DNA of 64,000 bases. It comes from Desulfonispora thiosulfatigenes DSM 11270 (lineage in GTDB: Bacteria > Bacillota > Peptococcia > Peptococcales > Desulfonisporaceae). The stretch's first letter is position 1, and every line of letters starts with the position of its first letter. Of this stretch, positions 7,403-17,556 are shown piece after piece. The notes beneath the pieces are model-generated. The model saw only the letters and a list, made by a program, of their open reading frames with translations. It did not search any database and had not been told where the DNA came from. The translations under genes were made by a program, and so were the position numbers. Location: the NCBI RefSeq assembly GCF_900176035.1, contig NZ_FWWT01000005.1, positions 62,001-126,000 on the forward strand, given 5' to 3'.

Positions 7403-9070
7403 TTAATTACTAACTTTCCCTAATAGTAGCGATTTGCGATAAATTTTATCTACCATTTTATTTTTCTTAGAGACAAACCTACTATAATCACTACTATTAT
7501 TGATCATTAACTTATTTTCTATTAAAGAAGCAATTATATATAAATTTTCTATAGTATGATAATTATTTTCACCTTTTTTAGATAAATTAAATTCTCTGTT
7601 AATATAATCTATTACTGAATCTCCCATAAGCATTAAATCATTATTAGCTTTTTCTAAGTTATACGGAAGTATCATCTTATTACCAATGAAAGCTACTAGT
7701 AATCCTAGGCCTAAGAATAGTAAACGATAAAATAACTGTCCTTCAATATTTAAAGTTAAAGAAGCTGCCCCGAGTGCTGAAACAGTTACACAAATCATTT
7801 TTTTATCGTAAGTTGTACTAAATCCATCTAGATATCCAGCAGTTAAAATCATAATAGTTTTAATAACTGGATTTTGAAATATAGAAAATACAATAAATGA
7901 AATCACTCCACCTATGAGTGTCCCTTTTAGCCTTTGCCTTGATTTAACTTTAGAATTTTCATAATAAGGCTGTATCAGCGCAAAAACCGTATATGCCATC
8001 CATCTTCCTTCTGGTATTTTGAAATAATCCATAATGAAAATTGAAAATCCACCGCAAATACCTAATTTAAGCGCATAAGAAAATCTCACAGTATTAATTT
8101 TAAGGTTTCTCTTCGTTACCTCAAAAACATTAAATATTTTAGGAACTTCAGTTGACTTTATAATATTATCGGGATCTTCTAAACTTTCTAACTCACTAAA
8201 ATGATTATATAATAATTCTAATTGCTCTGCTAATTTTTTATCTTGGCATTTAATTTCAATATTTTTTTGTGCTTCTAATTTATTAAATTTATTGCGGTTA
8301 TTAATTATTTTATCTAAGCTATACTGAAAATCTTGCAAAATGCTTAATTTATCTTCACGATTATAAAATCCATCGAGATTATTTAATCTTTCACTTATAT
8401 ATTCGAAGATTACTAAAATTCTTAAGTTAATCCTCCCGCCTTCAGTTAAATAAAAGGACTTTTTCCTTCTATGAGCAATCAGTTTTTTCAGCTCTATAAC
8501 ATTTCTTTTAATAATAAAATCTACATCGAGTGTACTTTTTTCCTCTTTAATTACTTGTACCTTTTCTAATAATAACTCTGAAATATGAGCTATAATTTTA
8601 TTACCTGTTTTTTCTAGTCTACTTTTATTAAAATAAAATTGCATAATGATGATAGTTATTGAACCAAAAATTAAAGATATTAGTCTAACTCCTAAATCTA
8701 CCGATCCTACTGGAGCACTTAACATGAATAAATACTGAAGTCCAAAGGGAATATACATATTACTATTTAAATCATAGCAAAATAAAAACCCTATAGTAAA
8801 TAAGGCGATAAAATTGATAGGTATCCCTATCCAAATATTTAAACCTGCTAAGAAAGCTGCTATTGCTAAAAATAAATTAAATCCTATTAAACATATTAGA
8901 TACCTAAATGGTGATATCGTAAAGTCTCTTTCTAATAACATTAAAGCTGCGGTTATAACTGTTACCCCTATAAGTGTATTTTGTTCACCAAATATTTTAG
9001 CAAATATAATTATATATGCAATAATTAATACAAAGGTAATAGTTTTGGATTTTATTAATTTCGTATTCAT
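7403..9070 (-). CDS. FUSC/aromatic acid exporter-type integral membrane protein
   Basis: About 555 residues. Predicted membrane helices cluster at about 8-150 and again at about 345-460, separated by a charged cytoplasmic domain rich in helices, the layout of the FUSC/YccS and ArAE families. PEGRWMAYTVFALIQPYYE in the second membrane block is typical. These proteins are thought to export aromatic or weak-acid compounds. The ATG at 9070 is preceded by GGGGGAG; a longer reading frame lacks a ribosome binding site. It stands alone between terminators, and its substrate cannot be inferred. Confidence 0.75.
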   Translation of the reverse strand: MNTKLIKSKTITFVLIIAYIIIFAKIFGEQNTLIGVTVITAALMLLERDFTISPFRYLICLIGFNLFLAIAAFLAGLNIWIGIPINFIALFTIGFLFCYDLNSNMYIPFGLQYLFMLSAPVGSVDLGVRLISLIFGSITIIIMQFYFNKSRLEKTGNKIIAHISELLLEKVQVIKEEKSTLDVDFIIKRNVIELKKLIAHRRKKSFYLTEGGRINLRILVIFEYISERLNNLDGFYNREDKLSILQDFQYSLDKIINNRNKFNKLEAQKNIEIKCQDKKLAEQLELLYNHFSELESLEDPDNIIKSTEVPKIFNVFEVTKRNLKINTVRFSYALKLGICGGFSIFIMDYFKIPEGRWMAYTVFALIQPYYENSKVKSRQRLKGTLIGGVISFIVFSIFQNPVIKTIMILTAGYLDGFSTTYDKKMICVTVSALGAASLTLNIEGQLFYRLLFLGLGLLVAFIGNKMILPYNLEKANNDLMLMGDSVIDYINREFNLSKKGENNYHTIENLYIIASLIENKLMINNSSDYSRFVSKKNKMVDKIYRKSLLLGKVSN

Positions 9071-9206
9071 TACACTCCCCCATTTATTAAACATGTTAAA
9101 TATTATAACATAAACTTCACTCAACTTTATAATACACTTTTTACTTTTTAGCTATTCTCTTGAATATTTGGATTTAAATTGTAAAATTTTGATTTTCCCC
9201 TAATTT

Positions 9207-9262
9207 AAAATAACCTATTCACTACTATTGCATGTACATAGTAAGACGAATAGGTTATTTTT
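9207..9262. terminator. Terminator of the ABC exporter operon
   Basis: AAAATAACCTATTC (9207-9220) pairs with GAATAGGTTATTTT (9248-9261); T-rich flanks occur on both strands. It lies immediately after the stop of the second ABC gene. Confidence 0.7.
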
Positions 9263-9269
9263 ATATTCT

Positions 9270-11135
9270 TTAACTTGCAGGTACTACCTCAAATTGGCTA
9301 GCATATAATTTTGCATAAAATCCACCTTTTTCCAATAACACTTCGTGATTTCCTTGCTCAACTATATCACCTTTATCCATCACAAGAATTAAATCTGCAT
9401 CCCTAATTGTAGATAACCGATGAGCTATGATAAAACTTGTTCTTTTTTGCATTAGATAATCCATTGCTTTTTGGATTCTTACTTCAGTCCTAGTATCTAC
9501 TGAGCTAGTAGCCTCATCAAGTATTAAAATTGTGGGTTCAGAAAGAATGGCTCTAGCTATGGTAATTAATTGCTTTTGTCCCTGGGAGACATTTGAGGCA
9601 TCTTCATTTAAAAGCATATTATATCCATCAGGCAAGTTATGAACGAAACTATCCACATGTGCTGCTTTAGCGGAAGCAATTACCTCTTCATCTGTAGCAT
9701 CAAGTCTTCCATAACGAATATTTTCTAAGATGCTCGTATTATAAAGCCAAGTATCTTGAAGTACCATTCCAAACATAGACCGTAAATCATTACGGCTAAA
9801 ATCTTTTATATCATGACCATCAATTAAAATCTTACCCTTATTTATATCATAAAATCTCATAAGTAGTTTTACAATTGTAGTTTTACCCGCTCCTGTAGGT
9901 CCAACTATAGCAACCTTTTGACCAGGCTTAATTGATATAGAAAAATCATTAATTACAGGGTCATTTTGTTTATAACCAAAATGCACATTTTTAAAATCAA
10001 CTTTTCCAAGTGGTTTATTTAAGTTAACAGGATTAGAAGATTCAGGTACCTCTTCTTCCTCTTCTAAAAACTCAAAAACACGCTCAGCTGATGCTGCAGT
10101 TTGTTGAAGTATGTTAGAAATATTAGCAATTTGTCCAATTGGTTGGTTAAATTGACGTATATATTGAATAAATGCCTGAATTTCCCCAACTTCTATGGTT
10201 CGTTTAGCTGCAAGATATCCTCCTAAAATAGTTACACCAACATAACCTAAATTCCCCACGAAATTCATAAGTGGATGCATGATACTACTTAAAAATTGGG
10301 ACTTCCAAGCAGAGGCATAAAGCTTATCATTTAACTCATCAAATTTTTCAATACTTTTCTTTTCTCCATTAAAAGCTCTCATCACAAGATGAGCACCATA
10401 CATTTCCTCAACATGACCATTTACATTACCTAAAAAATCTTGTTGCTGTTTAAAATATTTTTGAGATTTTTTTACAATTGATAAAATTAAACCCATAGAT
10501 ATTGGAATAATTACCAAAGCAACTAGTGTCATTTCCCAACTAATAGTTAACATCATAATTAATACTCCCACTACCGTTGTAACAGAAGTAATTATTTGTC
10601 CTAAACTTTGATTTAAAGTCTGGCTAAGGGTATCAACATCATTTGTTATCCGCGACAGCACTTCACCTTGATTTGTATTATCAAAATAACTAAAAGGCAT
10701 TTTATTAATTTTTTCTGCTATATTTTTTCTAAGAGTATAACTAACCTTCATTGAAACACCAGACATAATAAAACCTTGGATATAGCCAAAAAGAGCACTT
10801 AATAAATATAGTCCTATCAAAGTAAGCATAATTTTTTCAATTGCTCCAAAATCAATACTTCCAGTACCAGAAATTTTAGCCATAACTCCTTCAAACAAGA
10901 TAGTCGTAGCATTTCCTAGAATTTTAGGACCTACAATGGTAAAACCAGCACTTGCAATAGCAAAAATAAGAACTACTATAATTGAGATCTTATATACACT
11001 TAGATATTTAGCTAGTTTTTTCATAGTTTCTTTAAAGTTACGGGGTTTTTCACCGCCACCCATTGCAACCATTTTTTTGTGTCCCCGCTTCATTCTAGGT
11101 ACATTTGTATTTCTCTTATCGGAGTTCATACTCAT
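9270..11135 (-). CDS. ABC exporter half-transporter, catalytically competent subunit
   Basis: About 621 residues: an N-terminal six-helix type IV ABC membrane domain (about 45-350) and a C-terminal nucleotide-binding domain with Walker A GPTGAGKTT, signature VSQGQKQ, Walker B ILILDEATSSVD with the catalytic Glu, and the switch His in IIAHRLST. The ATG at 11135 has AAAGGAGG upstream and overlaps the previous gene's stop by four bases. With its neighbour it should form a heterodimeric multidrug or lipid exporter of the TM287/288 (YheHI) type. Positively charged residues precede TM1. Substrate unknown; control by the MarR at the operon start is likely. Confidence 0.9.
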   Translation of the reverse strand: MSMNSDKRNTNVPRMKRGHKKMVAMGGGEKPRNFKETMKKLAKYLSVYKISIIVVLIFAIASAGFTIVGPKILGNATTILFEGVMAKISGTGSIDFGAIEKIMLTLIGLYLLSALFGYIQGFIMSGVSMKVSYTLRKNIAEKINKMPFSYFDNTNQGEVLSRITNDVDTLSQTLNQSLGQIITSVTTVVGVLIMMLTISWEMTLVALVIIPISMGLILSIVKKSQKYFKQQQDFLGNVNGHVEEMYGAHLVMRAFNGEKKSIEKFDELNDKLYASAWKSQFLSSIMHPLMNFVGNLGYVGVTILGGYLAAKRTIEVGEIQAFIQYIRQFNQPIGQIANISNILQQTAASAERVFEFLEEEEEVPESSNPVNLNKPLGKVDFKNVHFGYKQNDPVINDFSISIKPGQKVAIVGPTGAGKTTIVKLLMRFYDINKGKILIDGHDIKDFSRNDLRSMFGMVLQDTWLYNTSILENIRYGRLDATDEEVIASAKAAHVDSFVHNLPDGYNMLLNEDASNVSQGQKQLITIARAILSEPTILILDEATSSVDTRTEVRIQKAMDYLMQKRTSFIIAHRLSTIRDADLILVMDKGDIVEQGNHEVLLEKGGFYAKLYASQFEVVPAS

Positions 11136-13357
11136 GCTAATTCCTCCTTTGACAGCTGCGACAACGCAATTTCTTGGTATGTTGGGCAATTCTCCATAAG
11201 TTCCTTATGTGTACCTTTACACACAATTTCACCATCATTTAGAACTATAATTTGATCAGCCGCTATAATACTTGATACCCTTTGAGCTACAAGTAAAATT
11301 GTACTATAGCTTGTAATTTCTCTTAACGCTCTTCTTAAAGCTGCATCAGTTTTAAAGTCTAAAGCTGAAAAACTATCATCAAATATATAGATTCCTGGTT
11401 TTTTCACGAGAGCACGGGCAATCGATAATCTTTGCTTTTGCCCCCCCGATACATTTGCCCCACCTTGAGAAATTTCTGTTTTTATTCCTTCTGGTTTTTC
11501 CTTAATAAATTCCGTAGCTTGTGCGATTTCAGCCGCTTTTAATAATTCATTGTCCGTAGCTGCCTCTTTTGCATATTTTAGGTTTGATTCAATTGTTCCA
11601 CTAAATAAAGAACTTTTTTGTGGTACATACCCTATTTTTTCACGAAGATCGTGTTGACTAACTTCTCTTATATCTACTCCATCTACCAAAATCTGTCCAC
11701 TAGTTACATCATAAAAACGCGGAATTAGATTAACTAAGGTTGTTTTACCGGAACCAGTAGATCCGATAAAAGCAGTTGTTTGACCTGGTAAAGCTGTGAA
11801 GCTAACTTTCTTTATCATATCTTCCTCTGCACCTTGATAACGAAAGGATACATCTTTAAACTCAACTGTATTTTTTAAGTTTTCTTTGAATTCTTTAGGC
11901 TGCTCTGGGTCTTTTATTTCAGGTTCAGTTTCTAAAACTTCTACAATCCGCACAGCTGAAACTGCTGCCCTTGGAATCATAATAAACATAAAAGACATCA
12001 TTAAGAAAGCCATTATAATTTGCATAGCATATTGCATAAATGCCATCATATCTCCTACTTGCATACTAGAGTTTGCAATCTGGTTAGCACCAACCCAAAC
12101 TATTAATAAGACTATTCCATTCATTATTAACATCATGATTGGATGCATTAAAACCATTACTCTATTCACAAATAGATTAGTTTTTATTAAATCTTTATTC
12201 GCCTCATCAAATCTTTTCTCTTCAAAATTTTGGGTATTAAAAGCTCGTATTACCATCATTCCCGATAAGTTTTCTCTTGTTACTAAGTTTAATTTATCAA
12301 TTAACTTTTGGATTAATTTAAATTTTGGCATAGCAACAGAAAATATCCCTACTATTAAAATTAAAAGTGCGATAACTGCTACTGCAATAATCCAAGACAT
12401 CGATGGACTATGTTTTAGAGCTTTAAAAACTCCTCCTACCCCTAAAATAGGGGCATAAATTACCATTCTAATCATCATTACAACTAATGTTTGAATTTGG
12501 GTAATATCATTAGTGGTTCTAGTTATAAGGGTAGCTGTAGAAAATTTATCTAGTTCTGTTTTAGAAAAGTTTTCTACTTTAGAAAATACAAGTTGACGCA
12601 AGTTTTTAGCAAGTCCTGCTGCAGTTTTAGATGATAAAAATCCTACTAAAACTATAGCCACAGCACTAACTAAAGCTATCATGAGCATATAAATACCCAT
12701 TTTAAGAATATATTTATTTTGCATCTGATTTGTATCTATTCCTAGAGCATTATACTCAGATTTTATGCTACTAGCTGCTGCCTGAATAACCATCTTATCA
12801 CCTAAAGCTATAAATTGTTCATTCATCTGGTTACTGATTTCAGTTCTTTTATTTTCTGGTAAATTAGCAAAAAGTTCATAAAGATCCGTATTGGCTGGGA
12901 CTTTATTTCCCATGATATAAATAAATCCATCTTTTGCCTCTGTCTGCATTTTTTCAATCCCTGTTACAGCAAGAAATGATTTTCCCATTACGGAATTAAG
13001 CTGTTCAAATTTTGTCTTGTCTATCTTATTTGAAACATAAATGGGTTCCTTAGCGAGAGTCGGATATGTTTTTACATACTGATTATAATCAGAGCTTGAT
13101 CTATCAATTAGCTTATATTGCTCTAAAACTTCTTTTTTATCTTGTTCATTCATAAAAATGGTTAGCTTATCCATCTTACTTTGCCTTACTGCTTCTGGCA
13201 CTGCATTTACAATTCCACCTTGCTGGATACCATTGTTTACAATTCTGGCCATGTAGTCGGGAAGCGAAAGATCTGCCATTGCCTGTACAAAAAGAAGCAT
13301 AATTGCTAAGATAATTAATCCCATAAAAGGCTTTAAATGTTTTGCTAATTTAAGCAT
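11132..13357 (-). CDS. ABC exporter half-transporter with large extracellular insert
   Basis: 741 residues. After TM1 (about 13-30) comes an unusually large extracellular domain (about 35-215) before TM2, a feature of one subunit in many clostridial heterodimeric exporters. The nucleotide domain has Walker A GSTGSGKTT and signature VSGGQKQRL, but its Walker B reads IYIFDDSFSALD, with Asp in place of the catalytic Glu, and the switch region is LVAQRVSS with Gln for His. This predicts one degenerate ATP site, as in TM287/288. It follows the MarR gene by four bases and overlaps its partner, giving a three-gene operon. Confidence 0.9.
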   Translation of the reverse strand: MLKLAKHLKPFMGLIILAIMLLFVQAMADLSLPDYMARIVNNGIQQGGIVNAVPEAVRQSKMDKLTIFMNEQDKKEVLEQYKLIDRSSSDYNQYVKTYPTLAKEPIYVSNKIDKTKFEQLNSVMGKSFLAVTGIEKMQTEAKDGFIYIMGNKVPANTDLYELFANLPENKRTEISNQMNEQFIALGDKMVIQAAASSIKSEYNALGIDTNQMQNKYILKMGIYMLMIALVSAVAIVLVGFLSSKTAAGLAKNLRQLVFSKVENFSKTELDKFSTATLITRTTNDITQIQTLVVMMIRMVIYAPILGVGGVFKALKHSPSMSWIIAVAVIALLILIVGIFSVAMPKFKLIQKLIDKLNLVTRENLSGMMVIRAFNTQNFEEKRFDEANKDLIKTNLFVNRVMVLMHPIMMLIMNGIVLLIVWVGANQIANSSMQVGDMMAFMQYAMQIIMAFLMMSFMFIMIPRAAVSAVRIVEVLETEPEIKDPEQPKEFKENLKNTVEFKDVSFRYQGAEEDMIKKVSFTALPGQTTAFIGSTGSGKTTLVNLIPRFYDVTSGQILVDGVDIREVSQHDLREKIGYVPQKSSLFSGTIESNLKYAKEAATDNELLKAAEIAQATEFIKEKPEGIKTEISQGGANVSGGQKQRLSIARALVKKPGIYIFDDSFSALDFKTDAALRRALREITSYSTILLVAQRVSSIIAADQIIVLNDGEIVCKGTHKELMENCPTYQEIALSQLSKEELA

Positions 13358-13361
13358 ATTT

Positions 13362-13814
13362 TCACTCCTTCTTTTGTTGATTCCTTTTCATTAATTCCTT
13401 GAGAAGATTTAAACCCTCAAATATTTTGTCCACTTCTTCTGGTGTTGTGTTGTAATTTAAAATGCTCTGAAACTTCTCTTCTATTTGATTAAAATGCTCT
13501 TTGGCCTTTTTCTTGAATTCAGCAGTTACTTTAACATAAACTACTCTTCTATCTTCAGTACTTCTTGTTCTTTCTACTAAACCTTGCTTTTCTAGACGAT
13601 CTACTATTCCAGAAATTGTACTGTTTGAAAGTTTCATTCGTTCACTTAAATCACTTATTTTCATTTCACCATAATGAGCTAATATGCCAACGAGCATTCC
13701 CTGAGGCCCTGTTAAATTTAATTCCATAAATTCTAATTCTACATTTTGCCTTATTCCATCTGTTATTTGTTTTAAAAGACGAACAAGCATCATCCCGTTA
13801 TTTATTTCTTCCAT
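13362..13814 (-). CDS. MarR-family regulator of the ABC exporter operon
   Basis: 150 residues with a MarR winged helix: recognition helix KLSNSTISGIVDRLEKQGLV (about 63-82) and wing RTRSTEDRRVVYVKVT. It is the first gene of the MarR-ABC-ABC operon, the usual layout for a ligand-responsive repressor of drug export. An inverted repeat of ATTTCGCAT upstream is a plausible autoregulatory operator. The ATG is preceded by GGAAAAAATT-type purine-rich sequence, a weak ribosome binding site. Confidence 0.88.
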   Translation of the reverse strand: MEEINNGMMLVRLLKQITDGIRQNVELEFMELNLTGPQGMLVGILAHYGEMKISDLSERMKLSNSTISGIVDRLEKQGLVERTRSTEDRRVVYVKVTAEFKKKAKEHFNQIEEKFQSILNYNTTPEEVDKIFEGLNLLKELMKRNQQKKE

Positions 13815-13860
13815 AATTTTTTCCTTTCAAATATAATTATTTTTTATATTTATCCAGTAT

Positions 13861-13891
13861 ATTTCGCATTAACATATTTCGTATGCGAAAT
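13861..13891. promoter_or_regulatory. Candidate MarR operator upstream of the exporter operon
   Basis: ATTTCGCAT (13861-13869) and ATGCGAAAT (13883-13891) form a perfect inverted repeat 13 bases apart, with a further TTTCG half-site (13877-13881) inside, giving TTTCGTATGCGAAA next to it. It lies about 45 bases before the MarR start. A TATACT -10-like hexamer overlaps its edge; the -35 is unclear. Confidence 0.55.
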
Positions 13892-14030
13892 TTATTGTAC
13901 TGTAAATTTATTTGAAAGTAAATAGGATTTTACTGTTTGTAAATAATTAACTTTTAAATTTTAAAGTCTCTTTCATTATTTCCATCTTCTTAAATATTAG
14001 TAATTTAGAACTTGATTTTGCGCAAATAAA

Positions 14031-14049
14031 AAACCCCTAAGAGGGGTTT
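14031..14049 (-). terminator. Terminator after the tryptophan-rich membrane protein
   Basis: AAACCCCT (14031-14038) pairs with AGGGGTTT (14042-14049); on the minus strand TTTTTTATTT follows. It ends the 14094-14894 transcript. Confidence 0.85.
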
Positions 14050-14093
14050 AAGTTTAAGTTTAAATTACAATTTATTCTTTTATAAATGATTAT

Positions 14094-14894
14094 CTACCAC
14101 TTATTCTTTTTACCAAAAAACAAGATATAAGCCTCAGCTATTACAAATAAAATTAAACTCACTATTACTGTGATTATTATTTCTGGATACTCACCATTAA
14201 ATCCTGTTGCTGATTTATGCTTATATAAAATTCCCACATACGCCCAAATAAGAACCAATCCATAGGCAATATTTTTATTTCTTACGATTGTCATTAATCC
14301 AATTACCGTTCCAATAACAATCATAGTAATAGCCCATATTACCCCTGTTTTACCTAGTCCATCTCCTCCTAAACTAACCCAGAGGGTTGTTAAATTAGCT
14401 AGCGTTGCTACGGTAATCCAGCCATAGTAAATACTAAAAGGAAATCTTATAAATACTTTTTCAGAAAATGATAGATTTTCTTTATTTATAAGGTTATTAA
14501 TTTTAATTAAACACAGAAGAATAGCAATCATTAAGATCATTGAAAGAGGTATCATCAGATAATGCCAGGCAAATATCCAAGCTGTATTAAATAAAGAAGA
14601 AAGCGAGAAATATATTCCGACTTTTTCTAGTAATTCTATTTGCCTTATTGTTTTAGGTCTTTGAAAAAAACCAAACTGATAAATTGTGAAACCAGCTAAA
14701 GCAAAATAAATTAGTCCCCAAATTGCAAAGGTAAATCCAGCAGGAGCAAAAAGATTTGGAAATTGACTAGAAACTTCTGCTGTTGTTAGACCATTAATAG
14801 GAAGACTTGTCGCTAACCAATTTGCCGTAATCATAATCAAAAAAGTTATTGCTACTAAAATCTTAATCCAGGGTCTTACTTTGTTTTCAAACAT
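14094..14894 (-). CDS. Tryptophan-rich sensory protein-like membrane protein
   Basis: About 266 residues, mostly hydrophobic, with eight or so predicted membrane helices. The N-terminal part has NWLATSLPINGLTT followed by FAPAGFTFAIWGLIYF, which matches the group in Firmicutes annotated as TspO/tryptophan-rich sensory protein relatives. Several Trp residues line the helices. The function of this group is not established; TspO itself binds porphyrins. The ATG at 14894 sits ten bases after AGAAGGG, and a GTG three codons upstream is too close to that site. It appears monocistronic with its own terminator. Confidence 0.7.
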   Translation of the reverse strand: MFENKVRPWIKILVAITFLIMITANWLATSLPINGLTTAEVSSQFPNLFAPAGFTFAIWGLIYFALAGFTIYQFGFFQRPKTIRQIELLEKVGIYFSLSSLFNTAWIFAWHYLMIPLSMILMIAILLCLIKINNLINKENLSFSEKVFIRFPFSIYYGWITVATLANLTTLWVSLGGDGLGKTGVIWAITMIVIGTVIGLMTIVRNKNIAYGLVLIWAYVGILYKHKSATGFNGEYPEIIITVIVSLILFVIAEAYILFFGKKNKW

Positions 14895-14948
14895 TTTCAG
14901 CACACCCTTCTAATTTGACTCATATTTACTATATTCTATATCTTAGAT

Positions 14949-15680
14949 CTATTTTAAATTCATTAATTTAGCAGCATTATTATAAAAAACATCTTTTAAC
15001 TCTTCTTGATCTAATCCACTAGTTAATACCTTTTGTATTTCTATAGTTGGATGATGAAAAGGGGAATCTGTCCCAAACATAATCCTATCTTTTCCAACCT
15101 CTTCGTATGCTTGCTTAATTTTTGTATTCATTGGCATGCCTGACATTTCTAAATACAGGTTATCATAACGTTTTGCCATTTTAATACTTGCGTCAATATA
15201 AACTCCATGCCCATGTCCCATATGTATCATAACTATCTTGACTTTAGGAAATCTTTCTGCTAAAAGGGCTATACTCCAAGGTAATGAATGTGGGGGATGC
15301 CCACAGTGCATAAATACAGGCAAGTTTAAATCTTCTGCTTTCTTTATAATAGGGTCAACTACTTCTGCATCAGCAACATAAGCATGTCTTAATGGATTTA
15401 GTTTTATACCTACAAATCCTTCGTTAGTAACATAATGTTCGATTTTTTTTAACGCCTCTTTACCTTCTAGTGGATTTGTATAAACCAAAGGTAATATTCT
15501 ATCAGGATATTTTTTAAATGCATTAGCAACATTATCATTATCATGAGTATCAGAACTACATAAAATTGTTTTTTCTATATTATACTCATTCATTTGCTTT
15601 ATTAATCCTTCTAAATTAATTGAAACGCCTGCCCATCCTCCAAAATCACCAATATGTGCATGTGCATCTATTTTTTTCAA
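14949..15680 (-). CDS. Metal-dependent amidohydrolase-type TIM-barrel hydrolase
   Basis: 243 residues, Amidohydro_2 family (PF04909). DAHAHIG at the N-terminus gives the HxH metal pair (H7, H9); further candidate ligands are in VFMHCGHPP, IHMGHGHG and FGTDSPF (Asp). Members of this family act as hydrolases or decarboxylases on small carbonyl compounds, such as the ACMSD and gamma-resorcylate groups. The short length is typical of clostridial members. A good AGGAGG lies before the ATG. Neighbours give no pathway clue, so the substrate is unknown. Confidence 0.82.
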   Translation of the reverse strand: MKKIDAHAHIGDFGGWAGVSINLEGLIKQMNEYNIEKTILCSSDTHDNDNVANAFKKYPDRILPLVYTNPLEGKEALKKIEHYVTNEGFVGIKLNPLRHAYVADAEVVDPIIKKAEDLNLPVFMHCGHPPHSLPWSIALLAERFPKVKIVMIHMGHGHGVYIDASIKMAKRYDNLYLEMSGMPMNTKIKQAYEEVGKDRIMFGTDSPFHHPTIEIQKVLTSGLDQEELKDVFYNNAAKLMNLK

Positions 15681-15861
15681 GACTATAACCTCCTTTTTCT
15701 TCTATTATTACATACTTTATCCTTAAATTGTATCTACTAATTTAATTATAAAATGTATATACTTTATAATTAAAAACTTTTGCTTTAATTATTCTGCTAA
15801 ATATTATGAATTATTAAACAAAAATACAAGAAACCAATGTCAGTCTCTTGCATTTAAGCTA

Positions 15862-17334
15862 TTAAGTGCCACAAAAAGTTCGATAAGGGGTATTAGTAGC
15901 GCAAGGTAGTTTAGCATATTCTTCCTGATCTTTAGAATACGTATAAGGATTTGAAAGAACCGAAAGTAATCGTTCCATCACGGTAAAGTCCCCTTTTTTG
16001 ACAGCAGCGTCTAATGCCTCTTCTACCCTATGATTGCGTGGAATAATAGCTGGATTATTCCTTTTCATCAGCTGATAAGAGGATTCTTTTGATTCTTCTT
16101 GCCTATCAAGCCTAGACTGCCATAACTTATACCATTTAGTAAACTCTTCATTAACAAAAAAGACTGTTTCTTCAGGTTTTCCTAAGGTTAAAGCACGAAA
16201 GGTATTAGTAAAGTCCGCTTGATACTGCTGCATGATATTTAGAAAATCTTCAATTAAAGCTTCATCTTGTGGCTCTTCATTAAATATTCCAAGTTTTGCT
16301 CGCATTCCATTTATCCAAAATTGATTAAATAATTTATTATAATTTTTTATTTCATTTTGAGCAATTTCAACAGCCTTTTCTTTATTAGAATCTAGCAGTG
16401 GTAATAAGGTTTCAGCAAATCTGGCTAAATTCCAGGCACCAATTTGGGGCTGATTACCATAAGCATAACGGCCATTTCTATCAATAGAACTAAATACAGT
16501 TTTAGGATCATAAGTATCCATAAAAGCACATGGTCCATAATCAATAGTCTCACCACTTAATACCATATTATCCGTATTCATTACTCCATGAATAAAGCCT
16601 ACTAGTTGCCACTTTGCAATTAACATTGCCTGCTTTTTAATTACTTCTTGAAGTAAGAAAAGATATTGATTTTCCCCTTTATCACCATTTGGAAAATGTC
16701 TTTGCAATGTATAATCAGCTAAAGCTATTAGATTATCACTACTTCCCCAATTTGCAGCGTATTGGAAAGTGCCGACACGGATATGACTTGAAGCCACGCG
16801 AGTTAAAATTGCACCAATTTCCTTTTTCTCACGAATTATAGCTTCTCCAGTTGTTACTACCGCTAAGCTTCGAGTAGTAGGAATATTAAGTCCATGCATA
16901 GCTTCACTAATAATATATTCTCGTAACATCGCTCCAAGTGATGCTCGTCCATCTCCTCCACGCGAGTATGGAGTCTTGCCAGATCCTTTAAGCTGAATAT
17001 CAAACCGCTCACCTTTAGGCGTTATCTGTTCCCCTAAAAGTAAAGCTCGTCCGTCCCCTAACATTGTAAAATGACCAAATTGATGCCCTGCATAGCTCTG
17101 CGCAAGCGGAAAAGATCCTACCGGCACTTTGCTACCCGAGAGAACCGCTACCCCAACACTACTTTGTAGTCTTTCTATATTAAATCCTAAAGATTTTGCT
17201 AGTGGATGATTAAGAATCACAAGTTTTGGTGAAGGCACAGGATTTAAGTTAAGATGCGAAAACAAGCTTTGCGGCAAGTCTTTATAGCTATTTTCTAAAT
17301 TCCAACCTATTTCAGTTACTTCATTTTTATCCAT
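15862..17334 (-). CDS. selO: Protein adenylyltransferase SelO (YdiU/UPF0061)
   Basis: 490 residues, the pseudokinase-fold enzyme that transfers AMP from ATP to protein Ser, Thr or Tyr residues and takes part in redox stress responses. Diagnostic segments are [39 protein letters not shown] and [13 protein letters not shown], the last carrying the metal-binding residues. The C-terminus ends YRTFCGT with an ordinary Cys codon (TGT), so this is the cysteine form rather than a selenoprotein. Length is full. It is monocistronic. Confidence 0.95.
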   Translation of the reverse strand: MDKNEVTEIGWNLENSYKDLPQSLFSHLNLNPVPSPKLVILNHPLAKSLGFNIERLQSSVGVAVLSGSKVPVGSFPLAQSYAGHQFGHFTMLGDGRALLLGEQITPKGERFDIQLKGSGKTPYSRGGDGRASLGAMLREYIISEAMHGLNIPTTRSLAVVTTGEAIIREKKEIGAILTRVASSHIRVGTFQYAANWGSSDNLIALADYTLQRHFPNGDKGENQYLFLLQEVIKKQAMLIAKWQLVGFIHGVMNTDNMVLSGETIDYGPCAFMDTYDPKTVFSSIDRNGRYAYGNQPQIGAWNLARFAETLLPLLDSNKEKAVEIAQNEIKNYNKLFNQFWINGMRAKLGIFNEEPQDEALIEDFLNIMQQYQADFTNTFRALTLGKPEETVFFVNEEFTKWYKLWQSRLDRQEESKESSYQLMKRNNPAIIPRNHRVEEALDAAVKKGDFTVMERLLSVLSNPYTYSKDQEEYAKLPCATNTPYRTFCGT

Positions 17335-17496
17335 AATATCACCCTTTCTTTTTACACTATAAGTTCATTATCTCCCATCTTGAACTAAATATTTATTTGC
17401 TTTATTTCACTTCACTATTAATTTCAAGTTTGTCATTTTTAATTTTCAACATTAATATTTAGGATATCTTAGTCTTCCTAGAAGTGGTAATAAAAA

Positions 17497-17536
17497 TAGT
17501 GATCCAAATTTTAATTAATTTAAAATTCGGATCACT
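17497..17536 (-). terminator. Terminator of the HlyD/ABC-2 operon
   Basis: TAGTGATCC... (17497-17514) pairs with ...GGATCACTA (17519-17536) with one mismatch; the minus strand continues into TTTTTATT. It lies 20 bases after the last gene of the operon. Confidence 0.85.
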
Positions 17537-17556
17537 AGTATAATATCAATCGTTTA

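Noticed and set aside
11886-12458. 190-codon plus-strand open frame
   Set aside because: It lies fully inside the ABC transporter gene on the other strand, has no ribosome binding site and no domain-like composition; a shadow frame.
11132-13357. Inactive transporter because of the degenerate Walker B (FDDS)
   Set aside because: Asp for Glu at this place is normal for one subunit of heterodimeric exporters, so I do not treat it as decay.
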